Shown here: positions 22,696 to 32,500 of the stretch, in pieces
How positions within the stretch are numbered: position 1 is the stretch's first letter
Layout of the letters: every line of letters begins with the position of its first letter
Origin: Gammaproteobacteria bacterium
GTDB taxonomy: Bacteria; Pseudomonadota; Gammaproteobacteria; Competibacterales; Competibacteraceae
Length of the DNA stretch: 64,000 nt
Direction: 5' to 3'
NCBI GenBank assembly: GCA_024235095.1
Contig: JACKNC010000001.1
Span: 1,711,501 to 1,775,500, forward strand
Translations under genes and position numbers: made by a program
The notes under the pieces: model-generated
Seen by the model: the letters and a program-made list of their open reading frames with translations, nothing else
Databases searched by the model: none
What the model was told of the DNA's origin: nothing

Positions 22696-22806
22696 GTCGT
22701 TCATTGCCCGCCCTACGAAACCCATTCTGATGCAGGTTTTCCTTGATCTCCCCGAAAAGGGGCAAACCGTTTTCATCCATTCGTTGCGTGAGCGAGTATC
22801 CCCCGC

Positions 22807-23334
22807 ATGAAAAAAGCGTTATTTCTGGCGTTAGCCGGCAGTTTGCTGAACGCTGCTCCGGTTTGGGCCGCTGAGGGCGACTGGGAGCAGGCCAAAATGG
22901 CCCACGAACGCGGCGATTACGCAGCCGAGATTGCGATTGTCCGGCCCCTCGCTGAACAAGGCTTCGCTTTTGCCCAGTTCAATATGGGCGTGCTTTACGA
23001 CGAGGGCCACGGCGTGCCACTGGATGACCTGCAAGCGATGGACTGGTATCGCAAAGCTGCCGAGCAGGGCCTGCCACAGGCGCAGATTAACCTGGGTATC
23101 ATGCATGAGCAGGGCGAGGGGGGGCCAGTGGATTACGTCCAAGCCTATTTCTGGTACGCCATGGCTAACAGTCAAGGTGACAGCCAAGCGCCCCAGGCCC
23201 TGCGGGAGATCAGCGAAAAAATGACTCCGGCCCAAATCGGGGAAGCCCAACACAAGGTCAGGGAATGGCAGGCGGCCCATACTTTTACCATTCCACCGCT
23301 GCCGGCGCTTGAATCCGAACCTGCGAATCATTGA
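22807..23334 (+). CDS. Exported Sel1-repeat protein
   Basis: 175 residues with a clear signal peptide (MKKALFLALAGSLLNAAPVWA, cleavage near AWA-AEGD). Two to three Sel1/TPR-like repeats follow: AQFNMGVLYDEGHGVPLDD, AMDWYRKAAEQG and AQINLGIMHEQGEGG. It is a shorter paralogue of the protein at 7839-8540, probably a periplasmic scaffold. It lies downstream of the small Rmf-like gene with about 110 bp between them. No partner or substrate can be deduced. Confidence 0.82.
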   Translation: MKKALFLALAGSLLNAAPVWAAEGDWEQAKMAHERGDYAAEIAIVRPLAEQGFAFAQFNMGVLYDEGHGVPLDDLQAMDWYRKAAEQGLPQAQINLGIMHEQGEGGPVDYVQAYFWYAMANSQGDSQAPQALREISEKMTPAQIGEAQHKVREWQAAHTFTIPPLPALESEPANH

Positions 23335-23545
23335 AGCCTTCCCGGCGCGCAACGGACAAAAATAATCGTTGCCGGCGCTCATCGTCCGCTGGCGTGAGAT
23401 TTGCTTAAAAACTTTAGCTATATCCAGCGCATCGTGTTGCAGTGCAGCGATTGCGGGGCAACCGCTACAGTCGCGGCAACCGCTGCCGATAATCCAATTA
23501 CAACCTAAGCAAACGTAAGGGTTGACAACTTCGAGGGGCACAGCC

Positions 23546-23782
23546 ATGAACGTGAACACCATTCAAAGTAAAGCGCTCGATCGGGCCAGCAGCACCATGA
23601 AGATCGCCGAGCGCATTGGTTTGCGCGGCTATTCCCTCCAATCCTACGCGATCTTTGGACCGCAACACGCGCATGGCTGGAATTTTACCCGCAAGGGAGA
23701 CATCGAAGTCATCCGCGTCGAACCCGAAGCATTGGAAGCGCTGTACTCGGATAGTTTGGCGGACGCAAGCCACGACCTTTGA
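23546..23782 (+). CDS. Small conserved-looking hypothetical protein
   Basis: 78 residues from ATG 23546, chosen because AGGGG lies eight bases upstream; the frame is open for eight more codons. I do not recognise the family. Features are MKIAERIGLRGYSLQSYAIF, then GPQHAHGWNFTRKGDIEVIRVEP, with no signal peptide or membrane span. The Gly/His/Trp-rich centre suggests a small folded domain. It stands alone between a Sel1 gene and an acyl-CoA synthetase. Confidence 0.55.
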   Translation: MNVNTIQSKALDRASSTMKIAERIGLRGYSLQSYAIFGPQHAHGWNFTRKGDIEVIRVEPEALEALYSDSLADASHDL

Positions 23783-23922
23783 CTCCATCAGAAGGCCATT
23801 GACCTCACTGCAAAACTCCAGGTCGATAGGATCGATAGGATCGCGTGATCAAAACTATAATAAGTTTTGTCCCTGAATGAGGGAGCCTGTCAAATCGACC
23901 TATCCACCTGGAGAATTCCGCG

Positions 23923-25566
23923 ATGAGCGCCAGCGTCCACAACATCTATGAGATAAACCTGGATCCCAATCCCGCCAATTACGTTCCTCTCACCCCGTTA
24001 ACCTTCATCGAACGCGCCGCTTCGGTTTATCCCCAACGCACCGCAGTGGTGCATGGCCCAGTCCGGCGTACCTGGGCGGAAACGTACGCGCGTTGCCGAC
24101 AACTGGCTTCTGCGCTGCAACAACGCGGCATCGGTCTGGGCGACACGGTAGCGGCGATGCTGCCCAATATCCCGGAGATGTTCGAGGCGCATTTCGGTGT
24201 GCCGATGACTGGCGCAGTGTTAAATACTCTGAACATCCGGCTGGATGCGGAAACAGTCGCATTCATGCTGGAACACGGCGAGGCGAAAATCCTGCTCACT
24301 GACCGCGAATTTTCCGAAACCATTGGCAAAGCATTGCGGTTGATGCCGGCGGAAAAACGACCGCTGGTGATTGACGTTGACGATCCCCAATTCGAGGGCG
24401 GTGAAAAACTGGGGACGCTGGATTACGAAACATTATTAGCCGAAGGCGATGCCCAATTCGCCTGGCAGACTCCCGCCAACGAATGGCAGGCGATTACGCT
24501 GAACTACACCTCCGGTACCACCGGCAATCCCAAGGGGGTGGTCTATCACCATCGCGGCGCTTACCTGAACGCCATCAGCAACGCCTTGGTCTGGGATATG
24601 GGTCTGCATCCGGTCTATCTGTGGACCTTACCGATGTTTCATTGCAATGGCTGGTGCTTCCCATGGACGATTGCCGCGACGACTGGGACCAGCGTTTGCC
24701 TGCGGCAGGTGCGCGCCGATTTGATTTTCGATTTGATCCGAAACGAAAAGGTCAACTATTTCTGTGGCGCGCCGATCGTGCTGAACCTGCTTAGAAACGC
24801 GCCCGATCACCTGAAAGCCGGCATCAGCCACCCGGTCAAGGTGATGACCGCCGGCGCTGCGCCGCCCGCCTCCGTGATCGAGGGCATGGAACAAATGAAC
24901 TTTGCGGTCACGCACACCTATGGCTTAACCGAAACCTATGGCCCCTCGGTCGTCTGCGCCTGGCATGATGAATGGGATGCATTGAGCCTGGAAGAACGCG
25001 CGGCCCTGAAATCCCGCCAGGGAGTGCGCTATCCGATGCTGGAAGGGCTGATGGTCGCTAATCCCCAGACCCTGGAACCTGTGCCGAGGGACGGTGGGGC
25101 CATTGGCGAAATTTTCATGCGCGGTAATAACGTCATGAAGGGGTATCTCAAGAATCCCGCCGCCAGCGAGGAAGCCTTCCAGGGCGGCTGGTTCCACAGC
25201 GGTGACCTGGCCGTATGGCACGCGGACGGCTATATCGAGATCAAGGACCGCTCCAAGGATATCATCATTTCCGGCGGCGAGAACATCTCCACCATCGAGG
25301 TCGAGGACGTGCTGTATCGCCATCCGGCGGTCATGGAAGTAGCGGTTGTGGCCCGGCCTGATGAGAAGTGGGGGGAAACGCCCTGCGCCTTCGTAACGGT
25401 CAAGTCCGGCATGGAACACGTCACCGAGGAGGAAATTATCGAGTTCTGCCGCAGCCAGTTGGCGCGCTTCAAAGTCCCCAGAACCGTAGTGTTCGGCCCC
25501 CTGCCCAAGACTTCGACCGGCAAGATGCAGAAATACATCCTGCGTGAACGGGCCAGGCAGCTTTAG
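23923..25566 (+). CDS. AMP-forming acyl-CoA synthetase
   Basis: 547 residues of the ANL superfamily, activating a carboxylic acid to its CoA thioester via an acyl-adenylate. Visible motifs are the P-loop-like YTSGTTGNPKGVVYHHRG, THTYGLTETYGPSV (A5), GWFHSGDLAVWHADGYIEIKD (A7) and DIIISGGENISTIEVED (A8). The catalytic lysine is in PKTSTGKMQKYILRE near the end. The sequence resembles the medium-chain (AlkK/DmdB-like) acyl-CoA synthetases, but chain-length preference cannot be read off. The start has GGAGAATTCCGCG upstream. A hairpin repeat follows the stop. Confidence 0.9.
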   Translation: MSASVHNIYEINLDPNPANYVPLTPLTFIERAASVYPQRTAVVHGPVRRTWAETYARCRQLASALQQRGIGLGDTVAAMLPNIPEMFEAHFGVPMTGAVLNTLNIRLDAETVAFMLEHGEAKILLTDREFSETIGKALRLMPAEKRPLVIDVDDPQFEGGEKLGTLDYETLLAEGDAQFAWQTPANEWQAITLNYTSGTTGNPKGVVYHHRGAYLNAISNALVWDMGLHPVYLWTLPMFHCNGWCFPWTIAATTGTSVCLRQVRADLIFDLIRNEKVNYFCGAPIVLNLLRNAPDHLKAGISHPVKVMTAGAAPPASVIEGMEQMNFAVTHTYGLTETYGPSVVCAWHDEWDALSLEERAALKSRQGVRYPMLEGLMVANPQTLEPVPRDGGAIGEIFMRGNNVMKGYLKNPAASEEAFQGGWFHSGDLAVWHADGYIEIKDRSKDIIISGGENISTIEVEDVLYRHPAVMEVAVVARPDEKWGETPCAFVTVKSGMEHVTEEEIIEFCRSQLARFKVPRTVVFGPLPKTSTGKMQKYILRERARQL

Positions 25567-25581
25567 AAACCGCACAACGCG

Positions 25582-25603
25582 CCTCTCTCCTACCGGGGAG
25601 AGG
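25582..25603. repeat. Short intergenic GAGAGG hairpin (copy 1 of 3)
   Basis: CCTCTCTCC and GGGGAGAGG form a 9-bp stem (one G-T wobble) around TACC. Similar hairpins lie at 34871-34894 and 58905-58927, all just behind gene ends. It may work as a terminator or be a dispersed repeat family. Confidence 0.6.
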
Positions 25604-25688
25604 GGCTGAGCGCTGTGTCGTCTTTGAACTTGTGATGTAGGATGTTTCGCTCACTCCTCTCAACCAAGACCGGACATCCCCCTTTCCC

Positions 25689-26303
25689 ATGACTCTCGGA
25701 ACTCTGTATATCGTCGCTGCCCCATCCGGCGCTGGAAAAACCAGTTTGGTCAAAAGCCTGATCGAAACCACGCCGGGCGTTGCCGTCTCGATCTCGCACA
25801 CCACCCGCCCACCTCGCCCTGGCGAATGCGAGGGCGAGCACTACCATTTCGTGACTCCCGCAGCGTTCGAGGCGATGATCGCCCAAGGCGCATTCCTGGA
25901 GCACGCCCAGGTATTCGGTAACCGCTATGGCACCAGCCGCGCAGCCGTCCAGATCCAACGACAGGCTGGCCTGGATGTGATTCTGGAAATCGACTGGCAG
26001 GGCGCCCGGCAAGTGCGCGAGCGGATGCCGGACAGCCCGAGCATTTTTATTCTGCCTCCCTCGCGCGAAACTTTGCGGCAACGTCTCACCGGTCGCGGTC
26101 AGGACCAGGTCGAGGTCATAGAACGGCGCATGGCGGCGGCGCTGGATGAGTTGTCGCATTACACCGAATTTGATTATTTGGTCATTAATGATGATTTTGC
26201 GACTGCCCTGGATGCCTTGCGCGCCATCTTGATCGCCCATCGTCAGCACCGGATCCTGCAAATTGAACGACAGCGGGAACTTTTGCAGTTGCTCTTGTCT
26301 TAA
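25689..26303 (+). CDS. gmk: Guanylate kinase
   Basis: 204 residues, the normal size. It phosphorylates GMP to GDP with ATP. The P-loop APSGAGKTSLVKSL lies at residues 10-23, followed by the GMP-binding HTTRPPRPGECEGEHYHFV and AQVFGNRYGTSRAAV. VILEIDWQGARQVRE holds the Walker B-like Asp. It opens the conserved gmk-rpoZ-spoT order seen in E. coli and relatives. No obvious Shine-Dalgarno precedes the ATG. Confidence 0.96.
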   Translation: MTLGTLYIVAAPSGAGKTSLVKSLIETTPGVAVSISHTTRPPRPGECEGEHYHFVTPAAFEAMIAQGAFLEHAQVFGNRYGTSRAAVQIQRQAGLDVILEIDWQGARQVRERMPDSPSIFILPPSRETLRQRLTGRGQDQVEVIERRMAAALDELSHYTEFDYLVINDDFATALDALRAILIAHRQHRILQIERQRELLQLLLS

Positions 26304-26392
26304 CTGATTGTTTTAATTAAAATGACAAGTTCAATATTTTAGTCCGTCATTGACCCGGCAGCACTCGTTGCCGAATCTGGAGAACCGCCTGA

Positions 26393-26662
26393 ATGGCTCG
26401 AATTACTGTTGAAGACTGCCTCGACCGCGTGGACAATCGCTTTGAACTCGTGTTGATCGCCGCGCGGCGCGCCCGTGAACTGGCCTTGGGCCGCGAGCCG
26501 CTGGTGCCTTGGGAAAACGATAAACCCACTGTGGTCGCTTTGCGAGAACTGGCTGACGGCAAGATTGATCATCTGCTTCAGGAAAAATATCGTCGTCGCG
26601 GCCAGGCTTCGCGCGATGCATCCACTTCTAATGACCATAATGCGCCGGTGACGTCGGCTTAG
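26393..26662 (+). CDS. rpoZ: RNA polymerase omega subunit
   Basis: 89 residues with the omega signature MARITVEDCLDRVDNRFELVLIAARRAREL and the PTVVALRELADGKI region. Omega helps assemble RNA polymerase around beta-prime and forms part of the ppGpp site 1. GGAG lies about ten bases upstream of ATG 26393. It is placed between gmk and spoT, the standard arrangement, and is thus tied to the stringent response. Confidence 0.96.
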   Translation: MARITVEDCLDRVDNRFELVLIAARRARELALGREPLVPWENDKPTVVALRELADGKIDHLLQEKYRRRGQASRDASTSNDHNAPVTSA

Positions 26663-26696
26663 GCGTCTCCGGGCTGCCGGAGCCGGGAGCTCGAGC

Positions 26697-28898
26697 ATGA
26701 TGATGAGCGTACCCTTGCGGGAAATGCGCAATGAATTTCAGCCTGGTCACCAGTTGGCTGTCGATGACGAGTGGCTGGATGATTTGCATCTTCGCATTGA
26801 TGATTTATGCGCTATCGCGAGCGAGTATCTGGAGCCGGTACAGGTTGATGAGTTACGCGAAGCCTGCTATTTCGCTGCCGAGGCTCATGCTGGCATTTAC
26901 CGCAAGAGTGGTGAGCCGTATATTTTTCACCCCTTGGCCGTAGCCCGTATCCTGGCCAACGTCCGCTTTGATCATGAAACGCTGCAGGCCGCTATCCTGC
27001 ACGATGTGATCGAAGACACCCATTATAACAAGGAACAACTCAGTCACCGCTTCGGACCTGATGTAGCCGATCTGGTCGACGGGGTCAGCAAGCTGACGCA
27101 GATTCAGTTCAATTCCAAATTGGAGGCGCAAGCCGAGAATTTCCGCAAGATGTTCCTGGCGATGGCCAATGATCTGCGGGTGATCATGATCAAGCTGGCC
27201 GACCGTCTGCACAACATGCGCACTCTGGGGGCGATGCGTCCTGAATCACGCCGGCGCATTGCGCGGGAAACCCTGGAGATTTACGCGCCGATCGCCGGTC
27301 GGTTGGGGATGAACCATCTGCGTCAGGAACTGGAGAATCTCGGTTTCAACCATTTGTATCCATTGCGCTTCCGGGTTTTGCAAGACGCCGTGCGCCGGAT
27401 GAGTGGTAACCGGCGCGAAATCGTCGGGCAATTGGAAACCCGCATTCAAACCCGCCTGCATGACGAAAGCATTCAGGTCCGGGTTATGGGACGCAGCAAG
27501 CACCTGTGGGGTATTTATCGGAAGATGCGCAGCAAGCGTCTCCCATTCAAGGAGGTCTATGATGTTTACGCAGTGCGCGTGATCGTTGAAACGGTGGATA
27601 TGTGTTACCGGGCGCTGGGGGTGATGCACAACCTGTACAAGCCGATCATGGGCCGGTTCAAGGATTATATCGCGATTCCCAAGGCTAACGGCTATCAGTC
27701 GCTGCACACCGTGCTGTTTGGGCCCAATGGCGTCCCTATTGAGGTGCAAATCCGCACGGAAGATATGCATATCATGGCCGAGGTCGGGGTCGCCGCGCAC
27801 TGGCGCTATAAATCCGGCGGCGACGGCCAGGGTAGTCATGCCCAGCAACGCGCCCGCGAGTGGTTACGCAAATTGCTGGACATGCAACGCCGGGCCGGCA
27901 ATCCAGTGGAGTTTTTGGAAAGCGTCAAGGTTGATCTGTTCCCCGACGAGATCTACGTCTTCACTCCTCGCGGCGAAATTATCGAATTACCGCGCGGGGC
28001 GACCGCAGTGGATTTCGCTTACGCCATCCATTCCGATGTGGGCAACACCTGTGTGGGCGCCAAGGTCGACCGTCGGCTGGTGCCGTTGCGCACGTCTTTG
28101 AGCACCGGCCAAAGCGTGGAGGTCATTATTACTCCGACGGCCCGGCCGAATCCGGCTTGGCTCAACTTCGTGGTTACCGCCAAGGCCCGCTCCAGTATTC
28201 GCCATTACCTCAAGAACTTGCAACGTGAAGAGGCAATCTTGCTGGGTAAGCGGTTACTGGAAAAAGCGCTGGCCGGCCATGTCAGCAGCTTGAATGAGCT
28301 TCCAGGTGGGCGGGTTCAGGGATTGGTTCAGGAACTGGGTCTGGATGGCTTCGACGATCTTTTAGCCGACATCGGGTTGGGAAACCGGGTGGCGGCGTTG
28401 TTCGTCAAACGCCTGTTGCCGAATGAGAATGAGATTACCCCGACGGATGCAGGCGCTCGGCCCTTGCTGATCAAGGGCACCGAGGGCGCCGTGGTTAGTT
28501 TTGGCAAATGTTGCCGACCCTTGCCGGGCGATACCATCATCGGTTATCTCAACACGGGACGCGGGATCGTTATTCACCGCGATAACTGTAAAAATGTCGT
28601 AAGCTACAAGAAAAATCCTGACAAGTGGATCGAAGTGGAATGGGAGCAGTACACCAGCGTCGACTTTACCGCAGAGTTGCGGCTCGATGTCACCAACAAG
28701 CGCGGTGTTCTGGCCACCATCGCCGCCGCTATTTCCGCAACCGATAGTAATATTGAAACCATCAATACCTCGGAGCGGGATGGCAACACCACCACGGTCC
28801 ACTTGCTGCTCGATGTGCGCGACCGCAGCCATCTGGCGCGAGTAATTCGTCAGCTACGCACCGTGCCGGAAGTGCTGAAAGTAGCGCGGCGGGGTTGA
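26697..28898 (+). CDS. spoT: Bifunctional (p)ppGpp synthetase/hydrolase SpoT
   Basis: 733 residues; three ATGs in a row at 26697-26705 with GGGAG upstream, any of which may be used. Domain order: HD hydrolase (AAILHDVIEDTHYNKE, intact His-Asp), synthetase (IPKANGYQSLHTVLFGPNGVPIEVQIRT region), TGS (EIYVFTPRGEIIELPRGATAVDFAYAIH), then a zinc-finger/helical part and a C-terminal ACT domain (RLDVTNKRGVLATIAAAI). The intact HD motif supports hydrolase activity, so this is SpoT/Rsh rather than a RelA that has lost it. It closes the gmk-rpoZ-spoT cluster. Confidence 0.94.
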   Translation: MMMSVPLREMRNEFQPGHQLAVDDEWLDDLHLRIDDLCAIASEYLEPVQVDELREACYFAAEAHAGIYRKSGEPYIFHPLAVARILANVRFDHETLQAAILHDVIEDTHYNKEQLSHRFGPDVADLVDGVSKLTQIQFNSKLEAQAENFRKMFLAMANDLRVIMIKLADRLHNMRTLGAMRPESRRRIARETLEIYAPIAGRLGMNHLRQELENLGFNHLYPLRFRVLQDAVRRMSGNRREIVGQLETRIQTRLHDESIQVRVMGRSKHLWGIYRKMRSKRLPFKEVYDVYAVRVIVETVDMCYRALGVMHNLYKPIMGRFKDYIAIPKANGYQSLHTVLFGPNGVPIEVQIRTEDMHIMAEVGVAAHWRYKSGGDGQGSHAQQRAREWLRKLLDMQRRAGNPVEFLESVKVDLFPDEIYVFTPRGEIIELPRGATAVDFAYAIHSDVGNTCVGAKVDRRLVPLRTSLSTGQSVEVIITPTARPNPAWLNFVVTAKARSSIRHYLKNLQREEAILLGKRLLEKALAGHVSSLNELPGGRVQGLVQELGLDGFDDLLADIGLGNRVAALFVKRLLPNENEITPTDAGARPLLIKGTEGAVVSFGKCCRPLPGDTIIGYLNTGRGIVIHRDNCKNVVSYKKNPDKWIEVEWEQYTSVDFTAELRLDVTNKRGVLATIAAAISATDSNIETINTSERDGNTTTVHLLLDVRDRSHLARVIRQLRTVPEVLKVARRG

Positions 28899-28918
28899 TG
28901 ACAATGAAAAACAATCCG

Positions 28919-29596
28919 CTACGTAAACAGCAAAGCGCCGACGATAGCGTAAACCAGCGCTGGCAATAAATTGCCAACGTGAATGCGGCCAATTTCCAGC
29001 AGATTAACGCCAATCCCCAGAATCAGCAGACCGCCAGTCGCGTTGACCGCATCCAGCACGGCAGGTTGTGACAGAAAAGTCAGTTGCGCTGCGAGCAAGG
29101 TGATACTGCCCTGCACCAGCAGCACGGGTAATGCCGAAAACATCACCCCGATCCCCAGCGATGAGGCCAGCGTCACCGAGGCCACGCCATCCAACAACGA
29201 TTTAATCAGCAAAACGCTGGGATCGCCGAGGGTGCCATCCTGGATCGAGCCGACAATGGTCATCGCCCCGGTCAGATAGAGCAAGCTGGCGGTGACAAAG
29301 CCTTCGACAAACCGGCTGGAATCAGAGCGCAGCATCCGCCGCAAGGCTTCGGCCAAAGTATCCAGGCGCTGTTCGATGCGCAGCAATTCGCCCGTAACTC
29401 CACCTAGCAACAGGCAGCCGATTGCTAGCAAAGCGTGTTGCGCTTCCAGGGCCATGCGCAGACCAATAGCGACCACCGCCAGCCCTAGCGCCTGCATAAG
29501 AATTATCTTGATCCGTTCCGGCAATCGCGCTCCCGCCGTTAATCCAACGGTGCTACCCGCAACTACCGCGCCGGTGTTGACCAGTGTTCCCAGCAT
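28919..29596 (-). CDS. DUF554 family membrane protein
   Basis: 225 residues with about six to seven hydrophobic spans and the DUF554 (YdfK/YqgA-like) pattern: N-terminal MLGTLVNTGAVVAGSTVGL, a central RFVEGFVTASLLYLTGAMTIVGSIQDG and C-terminal LLILGIGVNLLEIGRIHVGNLLPAL. Function is unknown; small-molecule transport is often suggested. It ends 20 bases from the spoT stop (convergent). It starts 4 bases after the upstream MCP stop on the same strand, so the two may be co-transcribed. Confidence 0.85.
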   Translation of the reverse strand: MLGTLVNTGAVVAGSTVGLTAGARLPERIKIILMQALGLAVVAIGLRMALEAQHALLAIGCLLLGGVTGELLRIEQRLDTLAEALRRMLRSDSSRFVEGFVTASLLYLTGAMTIVGSIQDGTLGDPSVLLIKSLLDGVASVTLASSLGIGVMFSALPVLLVQGSITLLAAQLTFLSQPAVLDAVNATGGLLILGIGVNLLEIGRIHVGNLLPALVYAIVGALLFT

Positions 29597-29599
29597 CCT

Positions 29600-32500
29600 T
29601 CATTCCTGCTCTTGTAGATAGGGGCTATATTGTTTGTCGGTTTTCTGGATGTGGTTGACCAACCAATCCTTGAGAAACTGCATCAGCTCCATATTGATTT
29701 TTTTGCCGCGCTTAAACTTGTCATAGAGCGCACCGACCTGGTTGAGTAAATCAGTATGAAGCCGCTGATGTCTGGCGAGATGAGGATAGTTCGCCGACCT
29801 CATTCGCTCTTCCTCATAACCAAAGTGCTTCTGGGTATACTCAACCAGACTATCCAGCAATTCCTTAATTTGAACCTGGGCGCTCTGCGTTGCCATGGCA
29901 TCGTGCAAGGTATTGATCATTTCCACCAGTTTTTGATGCTGTTGATCTAACATGGCGTCGCCGACACTCAGCGCAGGACTCCATTCGATAAACGCTCCTT
30001 TTCCGCTCTTCTGCACTTTACCATCTGTTGGTAACCGGGCAGACAAGGATTGAGTAGGCGGCTGTTGTTTGGAAGAAGATACTGTCACCTTTTGGTCATC
30101 GGGCATGACGTGTGCGGCTTGCTGCTCATCCAGCCTGAAGAACGTCATCAGCGCTTGTAGTTCCTGAGCCTGCTCACCCATCGATTGACTGGCGGCGGCG
30201 GTTTCTTCCACCAGCGCTGCATTCTGTTGCGTGACCTGGTCCATCTGTAAAATGGCCTTGTTGACCTGCTCAATGCCCGACGCCTGTTCGCGCGCCGCCG
30301 CCGCCATCTCGGCCACAATGTCGCTGACTTTCTTGACCGCGGTGACAATCTCGCGCAGGGTCTTGCCGGACTGTTCGACCAGCTTGCCGCCCTCCTCCAC
30401 CTTGGCCACGCTGTCGGTGATCAGCGCCTTGATCTCCTTAGCGGCGTCCGCGCTGCGCTGGGCCAGTTTGCGCACCTCCGCGGCGACCACGGCAAAACCC
30501 CGGCCCTGTTCGCCAGCCCGCGCCGCTTCCACGGCGGCGTTCAAAGCCAGCAGATTGGTTTGAAAGGCGATTTCGTCGATGACGCTGATGATGTCGGCAA
30601 TCTTGCGGCTGCTGGCGCTGATCGCGCTCATCGCCGTAGTCGCCTGATCGACCACTTGTCCGCCCTGTTCCGCCTGGTTCCGCGCCGCGTCGGCTAGTTG
30701 ATTGGCCTGTCCGGCATTATCGGCGCTTTGCTTCACAGTCGAAGTCAATTCTTCCATGCTGGAAGCCGTCTCTTCCAGAGCCGAAGCCTGCTCCTCGGTG
30801 CGTTGCGAGAGATCCGCGCTGCCTTGGGCGATCTCGGCGGCGGCTGAACTGACTTGCGCCGTGGCTTGTTGGACATCCCCGACAATCTGCCGTAAGTGTT
30901 CGCTCATGTCTTGCATAGCGCTGAGCAGTTGTCCGGTTTCATCCTTAGAGGTCGCCTCAACCTTGACCGTCAGGTCGCCCGCAGCAATCTGGCTCGATGC
31001 TGCTACTGCGGTGCGCAAAGGGCGAGTGATCTGGCGGACTACCCACCAGGCCCATAGCGCGATAAGACCGAAGCTGATCAGTAGAATCACGCCAGTCCAC
31101 CAACGCAAACGGTAGACGGCAGCCAGTGCTTCTGCTTCATCAAGCTCGGCGATCAATGCCCAAGTGAATTCTCCAATATTGATGGGCGTATAAGCGGACA
31201 GCACTGAACTCCCTCGATAATCAGCAATGATTCTGGCGTCAGTTTTGCCCGCCAGCGCCTCGCGGGAAGCCTCAGTGTCCACGCCGTTTTCTTCGATAGT
31301 TCCAGCAAACGAGGCTTTGACCGAACGATTTTTCGCATCCAGGAAGGAGTCAGAACGCATCCGCTTGTCAGGACCGACCAAATAAGTTTCGCCGGTTTCG
31401 CCTAAGCCGTCACGGTGCTGCATGATAGCGTTAATGTCATCGAGGGAAAATTGCAGGGCGAACACATATTGGACTTTATCATCATGCACCAATGGCTTGG
31501 CGACAAAGGCGGCGGGTTCATTATTACTCGGTTCGTAAGGCTCAAAATCCTCAAACTCAAATTGTCGAGTTTCCATCGTCTTACGAAATACTTTACCCAG
31601 ACCGGAGTCTTTGTAAGGGCCATTCAGCAAATTCGTGCGATAGTCACTTTCCTTGGCTACGGTATAAAAAACCTGACCATTGGGATGAATAAGAAAGAGA
31701 TCATAAAATCCCAGTTTCTCCTTATAAAAAGCCAAAAGATCCTGGGTGGTTCCTGGTAATTGTTGTGTCAGTGCTTCCTCCAAATCCATTTTAGTCACGG
31801 CTGCCCATGACAAACCCTTAATGTCGAGAGGATCGGCGATAACTATCACTAATTTGCCGGCGCTGTCGGTATAGATATCACTGACGGCCTGCCCCGATAA
31901 AGCCTTGCGCAGATAAGCAGGGGCGCGCTCAGCAAGATCGTAACCGACGACATATTGCCCCCCACCCATGGTTTGCATGTTGCTACGGAACTCAAATCGA
32001 TCGCCGACCTTGGCTGCGAAGTAGGTTTCGCCGCTTTTACCCAGATCTTCGCGATTTGCCACAATTGCGTTTAATGCGGCTGGCGACCACTTGAAAACCA
32101 GCACGCCCAAAGTATTCCCATCCTGGATGATCGGCGCGCTGAAAAAAGCGAATTGACGGCCATCACTCGGCGCATAGGGCGCAAAATCTTGTATCGAAAC
32201 ACCGGAAAGTCCCTGCTGAAACGCTCTAGCAAGCGCGCTGTCCTTCAGAATGTCATCGGTATAAACCTGATGACCTAATACGGATTGACTGGCTGTGCTA
32301 TAGACTACGATGCCTTCCTGGCTGATCAACAATAAATCGTCATAGCTGTGGTCTTGGGCATAAGCAGCTAAAGCACTGCTATTTTCTGCGCCGGAAGCGC
32401 GTGTAAATGCTTTCAATGCATCCGCAATATCAGCACTCCGCGCCATCGCTTCGATCATCTCGAGTTGACGCTGGACGGTTCGCTCCGCTCGATCTTTCGC

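Noticed and set aside
22831..23562. 243-residue minus-strand frame over the Sel1 gene
   Set aside because: The plus strand has a signal peptide and Sel1 repeats; the minus frame has no recognisable motif.
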